From the NCBI RefSeq assembly GCF_029968095.1, contig NZ_JASCIR010000026.1:1-64000 (forward strand): a stretch of 64,000 nucleotides of DNA. Reading direction: 5' to 3'. The notes beneath the pieces are model-generated. The model ran no database searches, was not told the origin of the DNA, and worked only from the letters and a program-made list of their open reading frames with translations. The stretch comes from Streptomyces solicavernae (GTDB taxonomy: Bacteria > Actinomycetota > Actinomycetes > Streptomycetales > Streptomycetaceae). Position numbers and translations under genes: made by a program. Below are positions 1 to 8,351 of this stretch, piece after piece. The first letter of the stretch is position 1; every line of letters begins with the position of its first letter.

Positions 1-1
1 C

Positions 2-481
2 GAGGTGTATCAGGACACCTATTACGACGACCCGTCCCGCAGCCTGGAGGCAACGGACCGGGAGTTGCGGGTTCGTACGATCCACGGGCCCGACTCCACC
101 CGGTCGGTGCTGACTTACAAGGGCGCCAGAATCGATGCGGCATCCGGGTCCAAGCCCGAGCACGAAACGGTCGTGGAAGCCCCGGAGGCCGTGCACGCCA
201 TGCTGCGCGGGCTCGGGTACGGCCCCACCATCACCTTCCAGAAACGCTGCCGGAACTATCGCTTCGGAGCAAACGGGCGTGACCTGCTGGCCACTTTGGT
301 CCAAGTCCCGGAAATCGACGGCACGTTCCTGGAGGTCGAGACGATGGTCCAGGACGCGAAGAACGTCGTACCCGCGCTTGACGACATCCGCGCGATGATG
401 AGCGAACTACGCATCACCGCAGACGACTTCACCACCGAGCTCTACACTGATGCGGTTGCCGCCCGCCGTACTCCCGGTTGA
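2..481 (+). CDS. CYTH-domain protein, 5' end outside the window
   Basis: The frame is open to the left edge, so the N-terminus, where CYTH proteins carry their ExExK motif, is missing. What remains fits a CYTH (CyaB/thiamine-triphosphatase-like) fold: a YDD/LRVRTI strand near the start, a lysine-arginine strand (FQKRCRNYRF) in the middle and the acidic strand FLEVETMV near residue 108. Such proteins bind triphosphorylated substrates and metal in the cytosol; the exact substrate cannot be told from this part. The GTG at 5 is only an internal codon. Confidence 0.75.
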   Translation, partial: EVYQDTYYDDPSRSLEATDRELRVRTIHGPDSTRSVLTYKGARIDAASGSKPEHETVVEAPEAVHAMLRGLGYGPTITFQKRCRNYRFGANGRDLLATLVQVPEIDGTFLEVETMVQDAKNVVPALDDIRAMMSELRITADDFTTELYTDAVAARRTPG

Positions 482-525
482 GGAGGCCAGCCTGCAGGGT
501 CTGCGCGTGGCCATCCCGTCCTCCG

Positions 526-1233
526 CTAAAGGACCTCGACTCTGTCCACCACGGCGTCGACGACGCCCTCGTCCGAAGAACCCAATGGGTCGACGAGCCC
601 GATGAGGAACGCGGACCGGCTGTCGTCGAGGGTGACGATCGTGATCTGGAGGTGGACCTCGCCGCCCTCCCCGTCCTCGACGGCGCTCGTCACCGTGTGC
701 GCGGGTCGGCCGTCCACGGTGATCGACTCCGAGCTCTTGATGGTCGAGTCGCCGTTCGGGTAGAAGAACACCGCGTTGTTCCAGGCGGCGCTCTCTGTCC
801 GCCGCTTGAGATCGGCCTCCGGGACAGCGCCGCCAGGACCGGCGATGACGGTGCTTCCGATCCCTTCTCCCTCGGGCCCCTTGGGCTTCTTGGTGATGGT
901 CGAGGTGAAGGGCTTGATGAGTTCGCCCTTGCGCTGCTTCCAGTCATCGGGAATGCCGTACGAGATCCCGGCCGCCTTGTCGGTGACCCGCGGGTTTCCG
1001 GCCAACGGGTCTTGCCACATCCACAGCGCCACCCCTCCGGCAGCAAGCAGCGCGAGAACCAATCCGACGATGATGCCGACGCGCAGCGCCCTTCGAGGAC
1101 GCGGCGGAGGGGGAGGCGGGGAGAGAGGTGGGTACGCCGGAGGTGGGAAGCCAGGAGGTGCCGGGAATCCGGTGTTGTGGGGCGGTGGAGGGAATCCGGC
1201 GGGCTGCGGAGGAGGTCCGGGCGGCGTGGTCAT
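526..1233 (-). CDS. Proline-rich, membrane-anchored protein of unknown function
   Basis: About 235 residues. The first 45 are very rich in Pro, Gly and Phe, followed by an Arg-rich stretch and one membrane helix (VGIIVGLVLALLAAGGVAL), then a roughly 160-residue outer domain beginning near YGIPDDW. This layout is typical of actinobacterial cell-surface proteins with a small exported domain. I start at the ATG at 1233 (MTTPPGPP); an in-frame upstream ATG at 1269 would add 12 Arg-rich residues without a ribosome site. Family not recognised. It stands alone, divergent from the small membrane gene at 1373. Confidence 0.7.
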   Translation of the reverse strand: MTTPPGPPPQPAGFPPPPHNTGFPAPPGFPPPAYPPLSPPPPPPRPRRALRVGIIVGLVLALLAAGGVALWMWQDPLAGNPRVTDKAAGISYGIPDDWKQRKGELIKPFTSTITKKPKGPEGEGIGSTVIAGPGGAVPEADLKRRTESAAWNNAVFFYPNGDSTIKSSESITVDGRPAHTVTSAVEDGEGGEVHLQITIVTLDDSRSAFLIGLVDPLGSSDEGVVDAVVDRVEVL

Positions 1234-1372
1234 GGCCCCAGCGTCGCGTCTCGCGGGCCGGATCCGCATGGGCGGTCGTACTCAGTCGCCTACTCAGCTG
1301 AGTACGTCGGCGGGCGAGGATGAGTACGCGAGCAGTGCCGTCGCCTCACTGGCCTGCGGTTCACTCGTTCAC

Positions 1373-1753
1373 ATGGCGATCCCGAACCAGAACCCGTACG
1401 CACCGCCCCCGCCCGAGTTCTACCGGCAGCCCTGGCAGTACCGGTGGTTCGCGTCATGGAACGCACCTGATCCGACGTGGTGGACGATTCCGGCTGTCAC
1501 GACGCCGCTCGCAGTGGTCCTGGGGTACTCGGATTACGCCCTTGTTGAGCCTCCGTGGCAGCTGTGCTCCGGCTACTTGATTGCAGCTGCTCTCTGCCTG
1601 GCCAGCTGGCTGTTTCCCAGGACGCGGCAGCATCGAACGTCTCGGCTGGGGTTCGGCATTTCAGCCTGCTTGGTGGCCTTCTTCTACGGCAAGGCGCTCT
1701 CGTTCTTTACCTTCGGCCTCGCCATTGTCGCGTGGCTCGCGCACGGAGACTGA
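1373..1753 (+). CDS. Small membrane protein of unknown function
   Basis: 126 residues with a Pro/Tyr/Trp-rich cytosolic start (NPYAPPPPEF) and three or four hydrophobic segments: TTPLAVVLGY, LIAAALCLASWL, FGISACLVAFFYG and FTFGLAIVAWLA. Start chosen at the ATG at 1373 because the protein composition changes there; the frame upstream is the antisense of the neighbouring gene. No catalytic motif is visible. No obvious Shine-Dalgarno site. Confidence 0.5.
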   Translation: MAIPNQNPYAPPPPEFYRQPWQYRWFASWNAPDPTWWTIPAVTTPLAVVLGYSDYALVEPPWQLCSGYLIAAALCLASWLFPRTRQHRTSRLGFGISACLVAFFYGKALSFFTFGLAIVAWLAHGD

Positions 1754-2076
1754 CGGAGTACTCGCGAGCCCGCTCGCACCGGCACCGTGACCGGCCACCG
1801 GATCGAGGTTTCCACGGGCCGGTGGGCTGATGTGCGGTGGTGCCCGACGTCAAAGATCTAAGAACCTTGGGAGAGAACCTTCCCCCAACCCACCCCCGCT
1901 CCAGTAACGCCAACTCCGCATCCGTGAGCCTGAGTTCGGTTCACCCAACTGGGTGATGCGACCCAACCCAGCTTGCGCATATGCCAGTTGGCGGGCAAGG
2001 CTCGGCCCAGAGCAAGACAACAAGCCCAGGGCAAGGCAGCAAGCCCAGAGCAAGCAACAAGTCCAGACATGCAACG
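1754..2076. other. Gene-less stretch with palindrome and short direct repeats
   Basis: No convincing gene. It holds a palindrome TCACCCAACTGGGTGA near 1940 and a run at about 2010-2070 in which AGCAAG/CAAGCCCAG motifs recur several times. Open frames across it are compositionally unlike Streptomyces coding sequence. Confidence 0.4.
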
Positions 2077-2110
2077 GCCCTCGCCGGGACTGGCATCCCG
2101 ATGCGAGGGC
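2077..2110. terminator. Hairpin just before the HTH gene
   Basis: Outer arms GCCCTCGC (2077-2084) and GCGAGGGC (2103-2110) enclose inner arms CGGGA/TCCCG. No T-run follows, so it may be a Rho-independent terminator of the GC-rich type or a leader structure. It covers the in-frame ATG at 2101, which is one reason to start the next gene at 2140. Confidence 0.45.
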
Positions 2111-2139
2111 CTCACCACCAAGGAAGCAGACCCTTCCCG

Positions 2140-3030
2140 ATGGCTCTTCAGCAGCTTAGCGCGCCCACGTGCGCCCCGTCTCCCGTTCCCTCCCGCGGCG
2201 TACAGCACCTCAAGCGACGGCTCCGCAAACGGTTCACCGTCCTGAGCGATGACCTGCTCCAGCACCGGGAGGTCTCCGGCCTCGCAGTCGGCATCAGCGC
2301 GTACATCCAGTCGCTGCCCACCGGGGCCGATGTCAGCATCAAGGCGCTGAGCAGGCGGTTCACCGAAGGCGAGGTGCGCATCGCCGCCGCACTGCGCGAG
2401 CTGGAGACCCACGGCTACCTCGCCCGCACGCGCGAACGGCTCCCCTCCGGGCGAGTCGTCACCCGGACCGTTTCGTACAACATCCCGCTAGCGATGATGG
2501 AAGACGGTCCAGAACCCGAGCCCGAGCCCGAGCCGGAGCTCACTCCGGAGCCCGAGCTCACTCCGGAGCCCGAGCTCATTCCGGAGCCCGAGCTCGCTCC
2601 GAGGCCGGACCTCGTCCCCGCCCCCGCCCCACCGCCCGAAGAACCCGCCCCCGACCCCCAAGCCGCCGAACTCCTCTCCTCCCTCCGGCGGTACGACCCC
2701 CGCCTGCTCCTCTCCCGCCGCGACATCCGGCGCCTCGCCCCCGCCGTAACGACCTGGCTGGAGCGGGACGTAGAACCCGACGCCGTACGCAGAACACTGA
2801 CCGCCTGTCTGCCCGCCGAGCCGATCCGGCATCCCGCCGCGCTGCTCGCACACCGGCTGGCCGAGATGCTGCCGCCTCCGCTGCCCGCCGCGCCCCCGCC
2901 GGCGCCCCGCCCCGATCCGCTCCAGAACTGCGACGCCTGCGACCGGGCCTTTCGGGCCCCGGAGCCGGGGCGGTGCCCGGAGTGTGGCGAGCCGGAGCCG
3001 CCAGAGGTCTTGACAAGACTATTGGCCTAG
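2140..3030 (+). CDS. Helix-turn-helix protein with Pro/Glu linker and C-terminal zinc ribbon
   Basis: About 296 residues. Residues ~20-110 form a winged-helix DNA-binding domain (HLKRRLRKRFTVLSDDL, then VSIKALSRRF and IAAALRELETHGYL). A Pro/Glu linker made of 18-bp DNA repeats follows, then a helical domain, then a zinc-ribbon pair CDACDRAF/CPECGEP. This architecture recurs in Streptomyces as an uncharacterised DNA-binding family. Start at 2140 leaves ~19 residues before the conserved domain, as I recall for relatives; ATGs at 1981 and 2101 would add low-complexity sequence and a hairpin. The stop overlaps the chitinase operator. Confidence 0.75.
   Translation: MALQQLSAPTCAPSPVPSRGVQHLKRRLRKRFTVLSDDLLQHREVSGLAVGISAYIQSLPTGADVSIKALSRRFTEGEVRIAAALRELETHGYLARTRERLPSGRVVTRTVSYNIPLAMMEDGPEPEPEPEPELTPEPELTPEPELIPEPELAPRPDLVPAPAPPPEEPAPDPQAAELLSSLRRYDPRLLLSRRDIRRLAPAVTTWLERDVEPDAVRRTLTACLPAEPIRHPAALLAHRLAEMLPPPLPAAPPPAPRPDPLQNCDACDRAFRAPEPGRCPECGEPEPPEVLTRLLA
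2536..2607 (+). repeat. Coding minisatellite (18-bp unit x4)
   Basis: Four near-identical copies of GAGCTCACTCCGGAGCCC encode the ELTPEP repeat in the linker of the HTH protein. In-frame unit length means copy changes would alter linker length without breaking the protein. Confidence 0.8.
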
Positions 3031-3038
3031 ACCAGTTT
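3010..3038 (+). promoter_or_regulatory. Chitinase promoter with DasR-type operator (dre)
   Basis: A perfect -35 TTGACA lies at 3010-3015. ATTGGCCTAGACCAGT at 3021-3036 matches the DasR consensus ACTGGTCTAGACCAGT at 14 of 16 positions and sits where RNA polymerase would bind. DasR is the GntR-family repressor of chitin and GlcNAc genes in Streptomyces. The site overlaps the stop codon of the upstream gene. Confidence 0.7.
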
Positions 3039-3119
3039 GTACGGGCAACAGCACCCTCGGTGGCCGCCGTTCGTGACTGCACGCACCACTCCTGCATTTC
3101 CCCCCACCTGGAGGCAGCA

Positions 3120-4157
3120 GTGCATCGCATATCCCGAAAGCACCGTCGCGTGGGCAGCTTCGCGGCCGCCGCGGCGGCGGCCTGCGCGCTCGCGTTCGCC
3201 GGTACGGCCACACAGGCCAGCGCCGGAGGTGTCGAAGAGGCCGCCGCGTACCAGGTCTCCGTCGGCGCCGACGCCGTGCCGAAGCACGCCGTGACCGGGT
3301 ACTGGCAGAACTTCGACAACGGCGCCACCGTGCAGAAGTTGGCCGATGTCCAGGACGCGTACGACATCATCGCCGTCGCCTTCGCGGACGCCACCGGCAC
3401 TCCGGGCCAGGTGAAATTCAACCTCGACTCGGCGGGGCTCGGCGGTTACACCGTCGAACAGTTCAAGGCCGACATCAAGGCAAAGCAGGCCGCGGGCAAG
3501 TCCGTGATCCTGTCCGTGGGTGGCGAGAAGGGAACGGTCGCCGTCAATGACGCCGCCTCGGCCGCGGCGTTCGCGGACTCGGTCTACGCCGAGATGCAGG
3601 AGTACGGCTTCGACGGTGTCGACATCGACCTGGAGAACGGCCTCAACTCGACCTACATGTCGCAGGCGTTGAAGTCGCTCGCCGCGAAGGCGCCGGGGCT
3701 CGTCATCACGATGGCGCCGCAGACGATCGACATGCAGTCGCCGCAGAACGAGTACTTCAAGACGGCGCTGAACATCAAGGACATCCTGACCGTCGTCAAC
3801 ATGCAGTACTACAACAGCGGTTCGATGCTGGGGTGTGACGGCAAGGTCTACTCGCAGGGCACGGTGGACTTCCTGACGGGGCTCGCCTGCATCCAGCTGG
3901 AGAACGGGCTCGACCCGTCCCAGGTCGGCATCGGTACGCCGGCTTCGCCGAACGCCGCGGGGGGCGGGTATGTGGAGCCGTCCGTGGTGAACGCGGCGCT
4001 CGACTGCCTCGCCAAGGGCACGAGTTGCGGCTCGTTCAAGCCGTCGAAGACGTACCCGGGGATTCGGGGTGCGATGACCTGGTCGACCAACTGGGACGCG
4101 GCGGCGGGCAGTTCGTGGTCGGGGACGGTCGGACCGCACGTACACGGGCTGCCGTAG
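3120..4157 (+). CDS. Secreted GH18 chitinase without accessory domain
   Basis: Hydrolyses chitin outside the cell. The GTG at 3120 has GGAGG 5 nt upstream and gives a classic signal peptide (MHRISRKHRR, alanine-rich core, cleavage near ASA). The rest is a single GH18 barrel: SxGG strand ILSVGG, the catalytic DxxDxDxE in DGVDIDLE, MAPQ, MQYYN and the C-terminal MTWSTNWD. All catalytic residues are present. At about 345 residues it lacks any chitin-binding or fibronectin domain. Probably induced by chitin through DasR, given the dre site upstream. Confidence 0.95.
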   Translation: MHRISRKHRRVGSFAAAAAAACALAFAGTATQASAGGVEEAAAYQVSVGADAVPKHAVTGYWQNFDNGATVQKLADVQDAYDIIAVAFADATGTPGQVKFNLDSAGLGGYTVEQFKADIKAKQAAGKSVILSVGGEKGTVAVNDAASAAAFADSVYAEMQEYGFDGVDIDLENGLNSTYMSQALKSLAAKAPGLVITMAPQTIDMQSPQNEYFKTALNIKDILTVVNMQYYNSGSMLGCDGKVYSQGTVDFLTGLACIQLENGLDPSQVGIGTPASPNAAGGGYVEPSVVNAALDCLAKGTSCGSFKPSKTYPGIRGAMTWSTNWDAAAGSSWSGTVGPHVHGLP

Positions 4158-4220
4158 GCGGTCTCTTCCCCACTCCGACCCTTCCCGAAAGTCCTGCCGG
4201 ACGGGCCTCCTCCATCGCTA

Positions 4221-4260
4221 CATCGCCGGAGGGGCTGAATCATCAGCCCCTCCGGCGATG
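4221..4260. terminator. Bidirectional terminator hairpin
   Basis: Perfect 18-bp arms around a 4-nt ATCA loop, between the convergent chitinase and Nramp genes; it can serve both. Confidence 0.9.
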
Positions 4261-4262
4261 GC

Positions 4263-5573
4263 CTACCAGGGCAGCTCCCGCACCTGCTGCACGCACAGGA
4301 CGATGAACAGCAGCCCCGCCGCGGCCAGCATTCCGTTGCTGAGCCAGCCGTTCCGCCACTCCGCTGGCGTGCGGGACGAGTTGAGGAGCCAGATCAGCGT
4401 CGCCGCCAGGAACGGCATGAAGAACGCGCCGAGCACGCCGTAGACGACGACAAGACCGAAGGGGCGGTCCAGCCACAGCAGGACCATCGGCGGGAACGTC
4501 AGCCAGAGCAGGTACCAGCGGAACGGCGCCGACTTCTCCCGCTCCCCCGTCGCCACCTCGGCCACCGCGGCGTCACGCCCGCCCCTCGCACCGCCCCGCA
4601 GTCGGCCCACGAAGTCGGCGAACATCAGGCTCACGCCGTGCCAGACGCCGACCAGGGACGAGAACGACGTGGCGAAGAAGCCGACCAGGAACAGCTTGGC
4701 GGTGGCGGTGCCGTACCGGTCCTCCAGGATCGTGCCCAGGTCGATCAGGCCCTGGCCGCCCTGGGTGAGCGCAAGCCCGGTCGTGTGCAGCAGCTCCGCG
4801 CCGACGATCAGCATCGCGACGACGAAGACGCCGGTGGTGATGTACGCGACCCGGTTGTCGAGCCGCATCACCTTCATCCAGCCGGTGTCGGTCCAGCCCT
4901 TGGCGTTCACCCAATACCCGTACGCGGCCATCGTGATGGTGCCGCCGACGCCGCCGACCAGGCCGAGGGTGTAGAGCAGCGAGCCGTCCGGCAGGATCGG
5001 CACCAGGCCCGTGAAGGCCTCGCCGAGGTTCGGCGTCACACGGATCGCCACGTAGACGACGACCACGAACATGATGCCGATGAGCACCGTCATCAGCTTC
5101 TCGAAGACCGCGTATTTGTTGAACCAGACGAAGACCAGGCCGACCAGGCCCATCGCCACGGCCCACACCTTGAGGTCCGGCCCCTCCGGGAAGAGCGCGA
5201 CGAGCGGCAGCGCCGACGACGACATCGCGGTGGCCCCGTACACGAAGCCCCAGATGACCACGTAGATCGCGAAGTAGACCGTCGTCCAGCGGCCGAGGCT
5301 CTGCCAGCCGTCGAAGAGGGTGCGGCCGGTGGCGAGGTGCCAGCGGCCGCACGCCTCCGCGAGGGAGATCTTCACGAGGCAGCCGATCACGGCGGCCCAC
5401 AGCAGGGTGTATCCGAAGTTGCTGCCCGCGATCAGCGTCGCCACCAGGTCACCGGCACCGACCCCGGTCGCCGCGACCACGATGCCCGGCCCGATGTACG
5501 CCCAACTCGACTTGCGCGGCTGCGAGATGTCCTCCCCCGTCCCGCCTCTGATGTTGCCGGTCGTGTCCGCCAT
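4263..5573 (-). CDS. Nramp-family divalent metal transporter-like membrane protein
   Basis: About 436 residues with around 11 membrane helices. The N-terminal GPGIVVAATGVGAGD segment matches the TM1 DPGN region of Nramp/MntH, here GVGAGD, the variant found in the broader Nramp-related group rather than classical manganese transporters. TM6 reads TITMAAYGYW, not the MPH motif of true MntH, so the substrate may not be manganese. The ATG at 5573 has GGGGAGG upstream. The hexamer-repeat tract lies directly before it. Confidence 0.8.
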   Translation of the reverse strand: MADTTGNIRGGTGEDISQPRKSSWAYIGPGIVVAATGVGAGDLVATLIAGSNFGYTLLWAAVIGCLVKISLAEACGRWHLATGRTLFDGWQSLGRWTTVYFAIYVVIWGFVYGATAMSSSALPLVALFPEGPDLKVWAVAMGLVGLVFVWFNKYAVFEKLMTVLIGIMFVVVVYVAIRVTPNLGEAFTGLVPILPDGSLLYTLGLVGGVGGTITMAAYGYWVNAKGWTDTGWMKVMRLDNRVAYITTGVFVVAMLIVGAELLHTTGLALTQGGQGLIDLGTILEDRYGTATAKLFLVGFFATSFSSLVGVWHGVSLMFADFVGRLRGGARGGRDAAVAEVATGEREKSAPFRWYLLWLTFPPMVLLWLDRPFGLVVVYGVLGAFFMPFLAATLIWLLNSSRTPAEWRNGWLSNGMLAAAGLLFIVLCVQQVRELPW

Positions 5574-5604
5574 GCCGCCTCCCCGTCGTCCGGGGCAGGT
5601 CCCC

Positions 5605-5640
5605 GAGTACGAGTACGAATACGAGTACGAGTACGAGTAC
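5605..5640. repeat. GAGTAC hexamer repeat x6
   Basis: Six tandem GAGTAC units (the third is GAATAC) 32 bp upstream of the transporter start, in its probable leader or promoter. From 5645 to 5837 no gene is visible, although a GGAGGAG ribosome-site-like motif near 5803 has no frame behind it, perhaps the relic of a lost gene. Confidence 0.8.
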
Positions 5641-5837
5641 GTACGAATTTCGTCAGTGATCGTGGTCACCAAAGCGCGAACCCGCTGATCGCACAAGGGG
5701 TTCGGCGGGGGCGCGGCCCGATGGACCATCAGCCCAATAACTGCTTGACCGGTTCATGTCAAAGTCAGAGCCACGATGAGCGCGTGCGTCACCCCCAACC
5801 GTGGAGGAGCAGTACTGCAAGTGAGGCTCGACCCCGG

Positions 5838-6173
5838 CTATCCCGTACGGCCGTTGAGGTAGTACCCGAGGACCGGGGCGAGCTCGGCGAACCACTGCTG
5901 CAGCCGCTCCGGTCGCTTGGCGTCGACCATGCACTCGACGAACGCCCCGCTCGCGTGCGTCACGCCCACGCGCAGGCAGGTGCCCTGGCCGGTGAAGTGG
6001 ACGTTGCCGACCTCGTGCCAGCCGAACTCGGCGGTGTGGCCGTAGTTCTCGAAGCACACCCCGGCCGGGTCGACGACGACGGCGCGGCCCTTGTCGCTGG
6101 CCAGGAAGTCCGGGCCCGGCGGCGGTACGGGCTGCTGGGGCGGGTAGGCGGGCGGGGGCGGGCCGAAGGACAT
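5838..6173 (-). CDS. Conserved hypothetical protein, 111 aa
   Basis: A Pro-rich start (FGPPPPAYPPQQPVPPPGP) followed by a compact beta-rich domain containing VVVDPAGVCFENYGHTAEFGWHEV. The domain has the look of a small PH-like fold. No catalytic residues or membrane segments. Function unknown. Confidence 0.6.
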   Translation of the reverse strand: MSFGPPPPAYPPQQPVPPPGPDFLASDKGRAVVVDPAGVCFENYGHTAEFGWHEVGNVHFTGQGTCLRVGVTHASGAFVECMVDAKRPERLQQWFAELAPVLGYYLNGRTG

Positions 6174-6281
6174 GGGACCGATTCTAAGCGGGCGCCGGAC
6201 GGGCTGGAATCAGCCCGTCCGGCGCTTGAGGACGACCAGCAGTCTGCCTGGACCAGCGGACTGCCTGGACCAGCAGTCCGC

Positions 6282-7757
6282 CTAGACCAGCAGGCTCAGC
6301 AGCGCGGCCACCGCGAACCCGGCGAGGGACAGGACCGTCTCCAGGACCGTCCAGGACTTCAGCGTGTCCCGCTCGGAGATGCCGAAGTACTTGGCGACGA
6401 TCCAGAAGCCGCCGTCGTTGACGTGCGAGGCGAAGATCGAGCCGGCCGAGATGGCCATGATGATCAGGGCGAGGAAGGCCTGCGAGTGGCCGCCGCCCTC
6501 GACCAGCGGGACGACGATGCCGGCGGTGGCGACGATCGCGACGGTCGCCGAGCCCTGCGCGACCCGGAGGACCACGGAGATCAGGTACGCGAGCACGATG
6601 ATCGGCAGGCCCATGCCGTTGAAGGTGTCCGCGAGCGCGTCCGCGATGCCGGAGCCCTTGAGGACGGCGCCGAAGACCCCGCCCGCGCCGACGACGAGCA
6701 GAATGTTGCCGACCGGCTTCAGGGACGCGGTGGAGACCTGCTCCAGGGACTTGCGGTGCCAGCCGCGGCGGATGCCGAGCAGGTAGTACGCGAGCAGCAG
6801 GGCGATGGTCAGGGCCACGAAGGGGTGGCCGAAGAACTCGATGACGGAGCGCAGCGTGGACTCGTCGAGCGCGATCGAGGAGAACGTCGCGGCGAGGATG
6901 AGGACCAGCGGCGTACCGATGATGGTGAAGACCGTGGAGAGGGCGACCGGCTTCTCCGGGGCCTTGGCGCCGGACTCGGCGCGCTCGGCGGCGACGGCGG
7001 CCTTGGCCTCCTCGGTGGCCTCCAGCATGTCGTGCGGGACGGGCACGAAGAGGCGGTTGCCGATCCAGGTCGAGTAGGCCCAGGCGGCGAGCACGGCGGG
7101 GATGCCGCAGACGATGCCCATGATGATGATCCAGCCGAGCGAGACGTTGAACAGTCCGGCGGCGGCGACGGGGCCGGGGTGCGGCGGCAGGAACGCGTGG
7201 GTCATGGACAGACCCGCGAGCAGCGGCATGCAGTACAGGAGTATCGACTTGCCGGAGCGCTTGGCGGCGGCGTAGACGATCGGCGCGAGGACGAAGATGC
7301 CGACGTCGAAGAAGACCGGGATACCGAAGATCAGGCCGGTCATGCCCATGGCGAGCGGGGCGCGCTTCTCGCCGAAGAGGCCGAGCAGGCGGGAGCTCAG
7401 CACCTCGGCGCCGCCGGAGACTTCGAGGATGGCGCCGAGCATGGTGCCGAGGCCGATGATGATCGCGACGTGGCCGAGGATGCCGCCCATGCCGGACTCG
7501 ATCATCGAGACGGCGGCGGACTTCTGGACGGTGCCGAAGAGCTCCGTGACGGAGAGGCCGGCCGAGAGTCCCACGGCGATGGAGACGGCGAGCAGCGCGA
7601 CGAAGGGCTGCAGGCGGACCTTGATGATCAGGAAGAGCAGCAGGGCGATGCCGAGAACGGCGACGGTGAGCAGTCCCGCGGTGCCGTCGATGAAGGTGAG
7701 CAGTCCACCGGTGTGGGGTGGCGCCTCGGCGGCGGGCGCGGCGGCGGCAAGCAGCAT
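6282..7757 (-). CDS. GntP-family gluconate/organic acid:proton symporter
   Basis: About 491 residues with 12-14 membrane helices typical of the GntP family (gluconate, fructuronate and D-serine permeases). The central ALPPHPGPVAAA-type motif is present as FLPPHPGPVAAAGLF. Start chosen at the ATG at 7757 (MLLAAAAP), which has GGAG 8 nt upstream; an ATG at 7778 is the alternative. It is last in the order pfkB-iclR-ridA-gntP, so it probably imports the acid handled by those enzymes. Confidence 0.9.
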   Translation of the reverse strand: MLLAAAAPAAEAPPHTGGLLTFIDGTAGLLTVAVLGIALLLFLIIKVRLQPFVALLAVSIAVGLSAGLSVTELFGTVQKSAAVSMIESGMGGILGHVAIIIGLGTMLGAILEVSGGAEVLSSRLLGLFGEKRAPLAMGMTGLIFGIPVFFDVGIFVLAPIVYAAAKRSGKSILLYCMPLLAGLSMTHAFLPPHPGPVAAAGLFNVSLGWIIIMGIVCGIPAVLAAWAYSTWIGNRLFVPVPHDMLEATEEAKAAVAAERAESGAKAPEKPVALSTVFTIIGTPLVLILAATFSSIALDESTLRSVIEFFGHPFVALTIALLLAYYLLGIRRGWHRKSLEQVSTASLKPVGNILLVVGAGGVFGAVLKGSGIADALADTFNGMGLPIIVLAYLISVVLRVAQGSATVAIVATAGIVVPLVEGGGHSQAFLALIIMAISAGSIFASHVNDGGFWIVAKYFGISERDTLKSWTVLETVLSLAGFAVAALLSLLV

Positions 7758-7883
7758 GGGAGTAACTCCATTGTCCAAACGGGGGATTGAGGGTGTGGGG
7801 GGTCACGGCACGGCGCGCGCGGGGGAGGCGGCGCCGTGCCGTGGGCCTGGTGGAGCGGAGGAGCCAGGGGGGCTAACGGCACG

Positions 7884-8294
7884 TCAGCCGAGGACGGCCA
7901 GGGCGTCGATCTCGATGAGGAGACCCTTGGGGAGGCCGACGTACACGGTGGTACGGGCGGAGGCGGGGGCCTTCAGGCCCTGCTCCTCGAAGTACTCGTT
8001 GTAGATCTGGTTCATCTCGGCGAAGTGGTCCACGTCCGTGAGGTAGACGCGCATCATCATCACGTCGTCCCAGGTGGCGCCGCCCTCTTCGAGGATCGCC
8101 TGGACGTTGGCGAAGGTCTGCAGGGTCTGCTCGCGCAGCGTCGGGCCTGCCGGGGTGGGGGCCTTGCCCTCCTCGGCGGGCAGGAAGCCGACCTGGCCGG
8201 CGACCTGGAGGATGTTGCCCTTCTTCACGCCGTGCGAGAACTTCGCGGGCGGGGCGGTGTGGGTGGCGGGGGTGAGGGCGGTCTTCTCGGTCAT
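7884..8294 (-). CDS. ridA: RidA-family enamine/imine deaminase
   Basis: 136 residues, the normal RidA length. It carries the family signatures VAGQVGFLP and the C-terminal strand LIEIDALAVLG; the arginine that binds the substrate carboxylate lies in the SARTTVYV motif. RidA hydrolyses reactive 2-aminoacrylate-type imines made by PLP enzymes. The PLP deaminase-like gene at 10331 is a likely source. Ribosome site AAGGA before the ATG. Confidence 0.92.
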   Translation of the reverse strand: MTEKTALTPATHTAPPAKFSHGVKKGNILQVAGQVGFLPAEEGKAPTPAGPTLREQTLQTFANVQAILEEGGATWDDVMMMRVYLTDVDHFAEMNQIYNEYFEEQGLKAPASARTTVYVGLPKGLLIEIDALAVLG

Positions 8295-8351
8295 GAACTT
8301 TCCTTCTACGGGGTGTGGAACTGCGAGCGGACTGAGTTCGGGTCGATGGGC

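Noticed and set aside
6240..6300. Second DasR site (GCCTAGACCAGC near 6282)
   Set aside because: It is the coding end of gntP, part of a local GACCAGC repeat, and only half-matches the consensus.
4638..7790. Open frame of 1050 codons on the plus strand
   Set aside because: It is the antisense shadow of the Nramp, 111-aa and GntP genes; its product is compositionally random (Arg/Asp/Gly/His-rich) with no domain.
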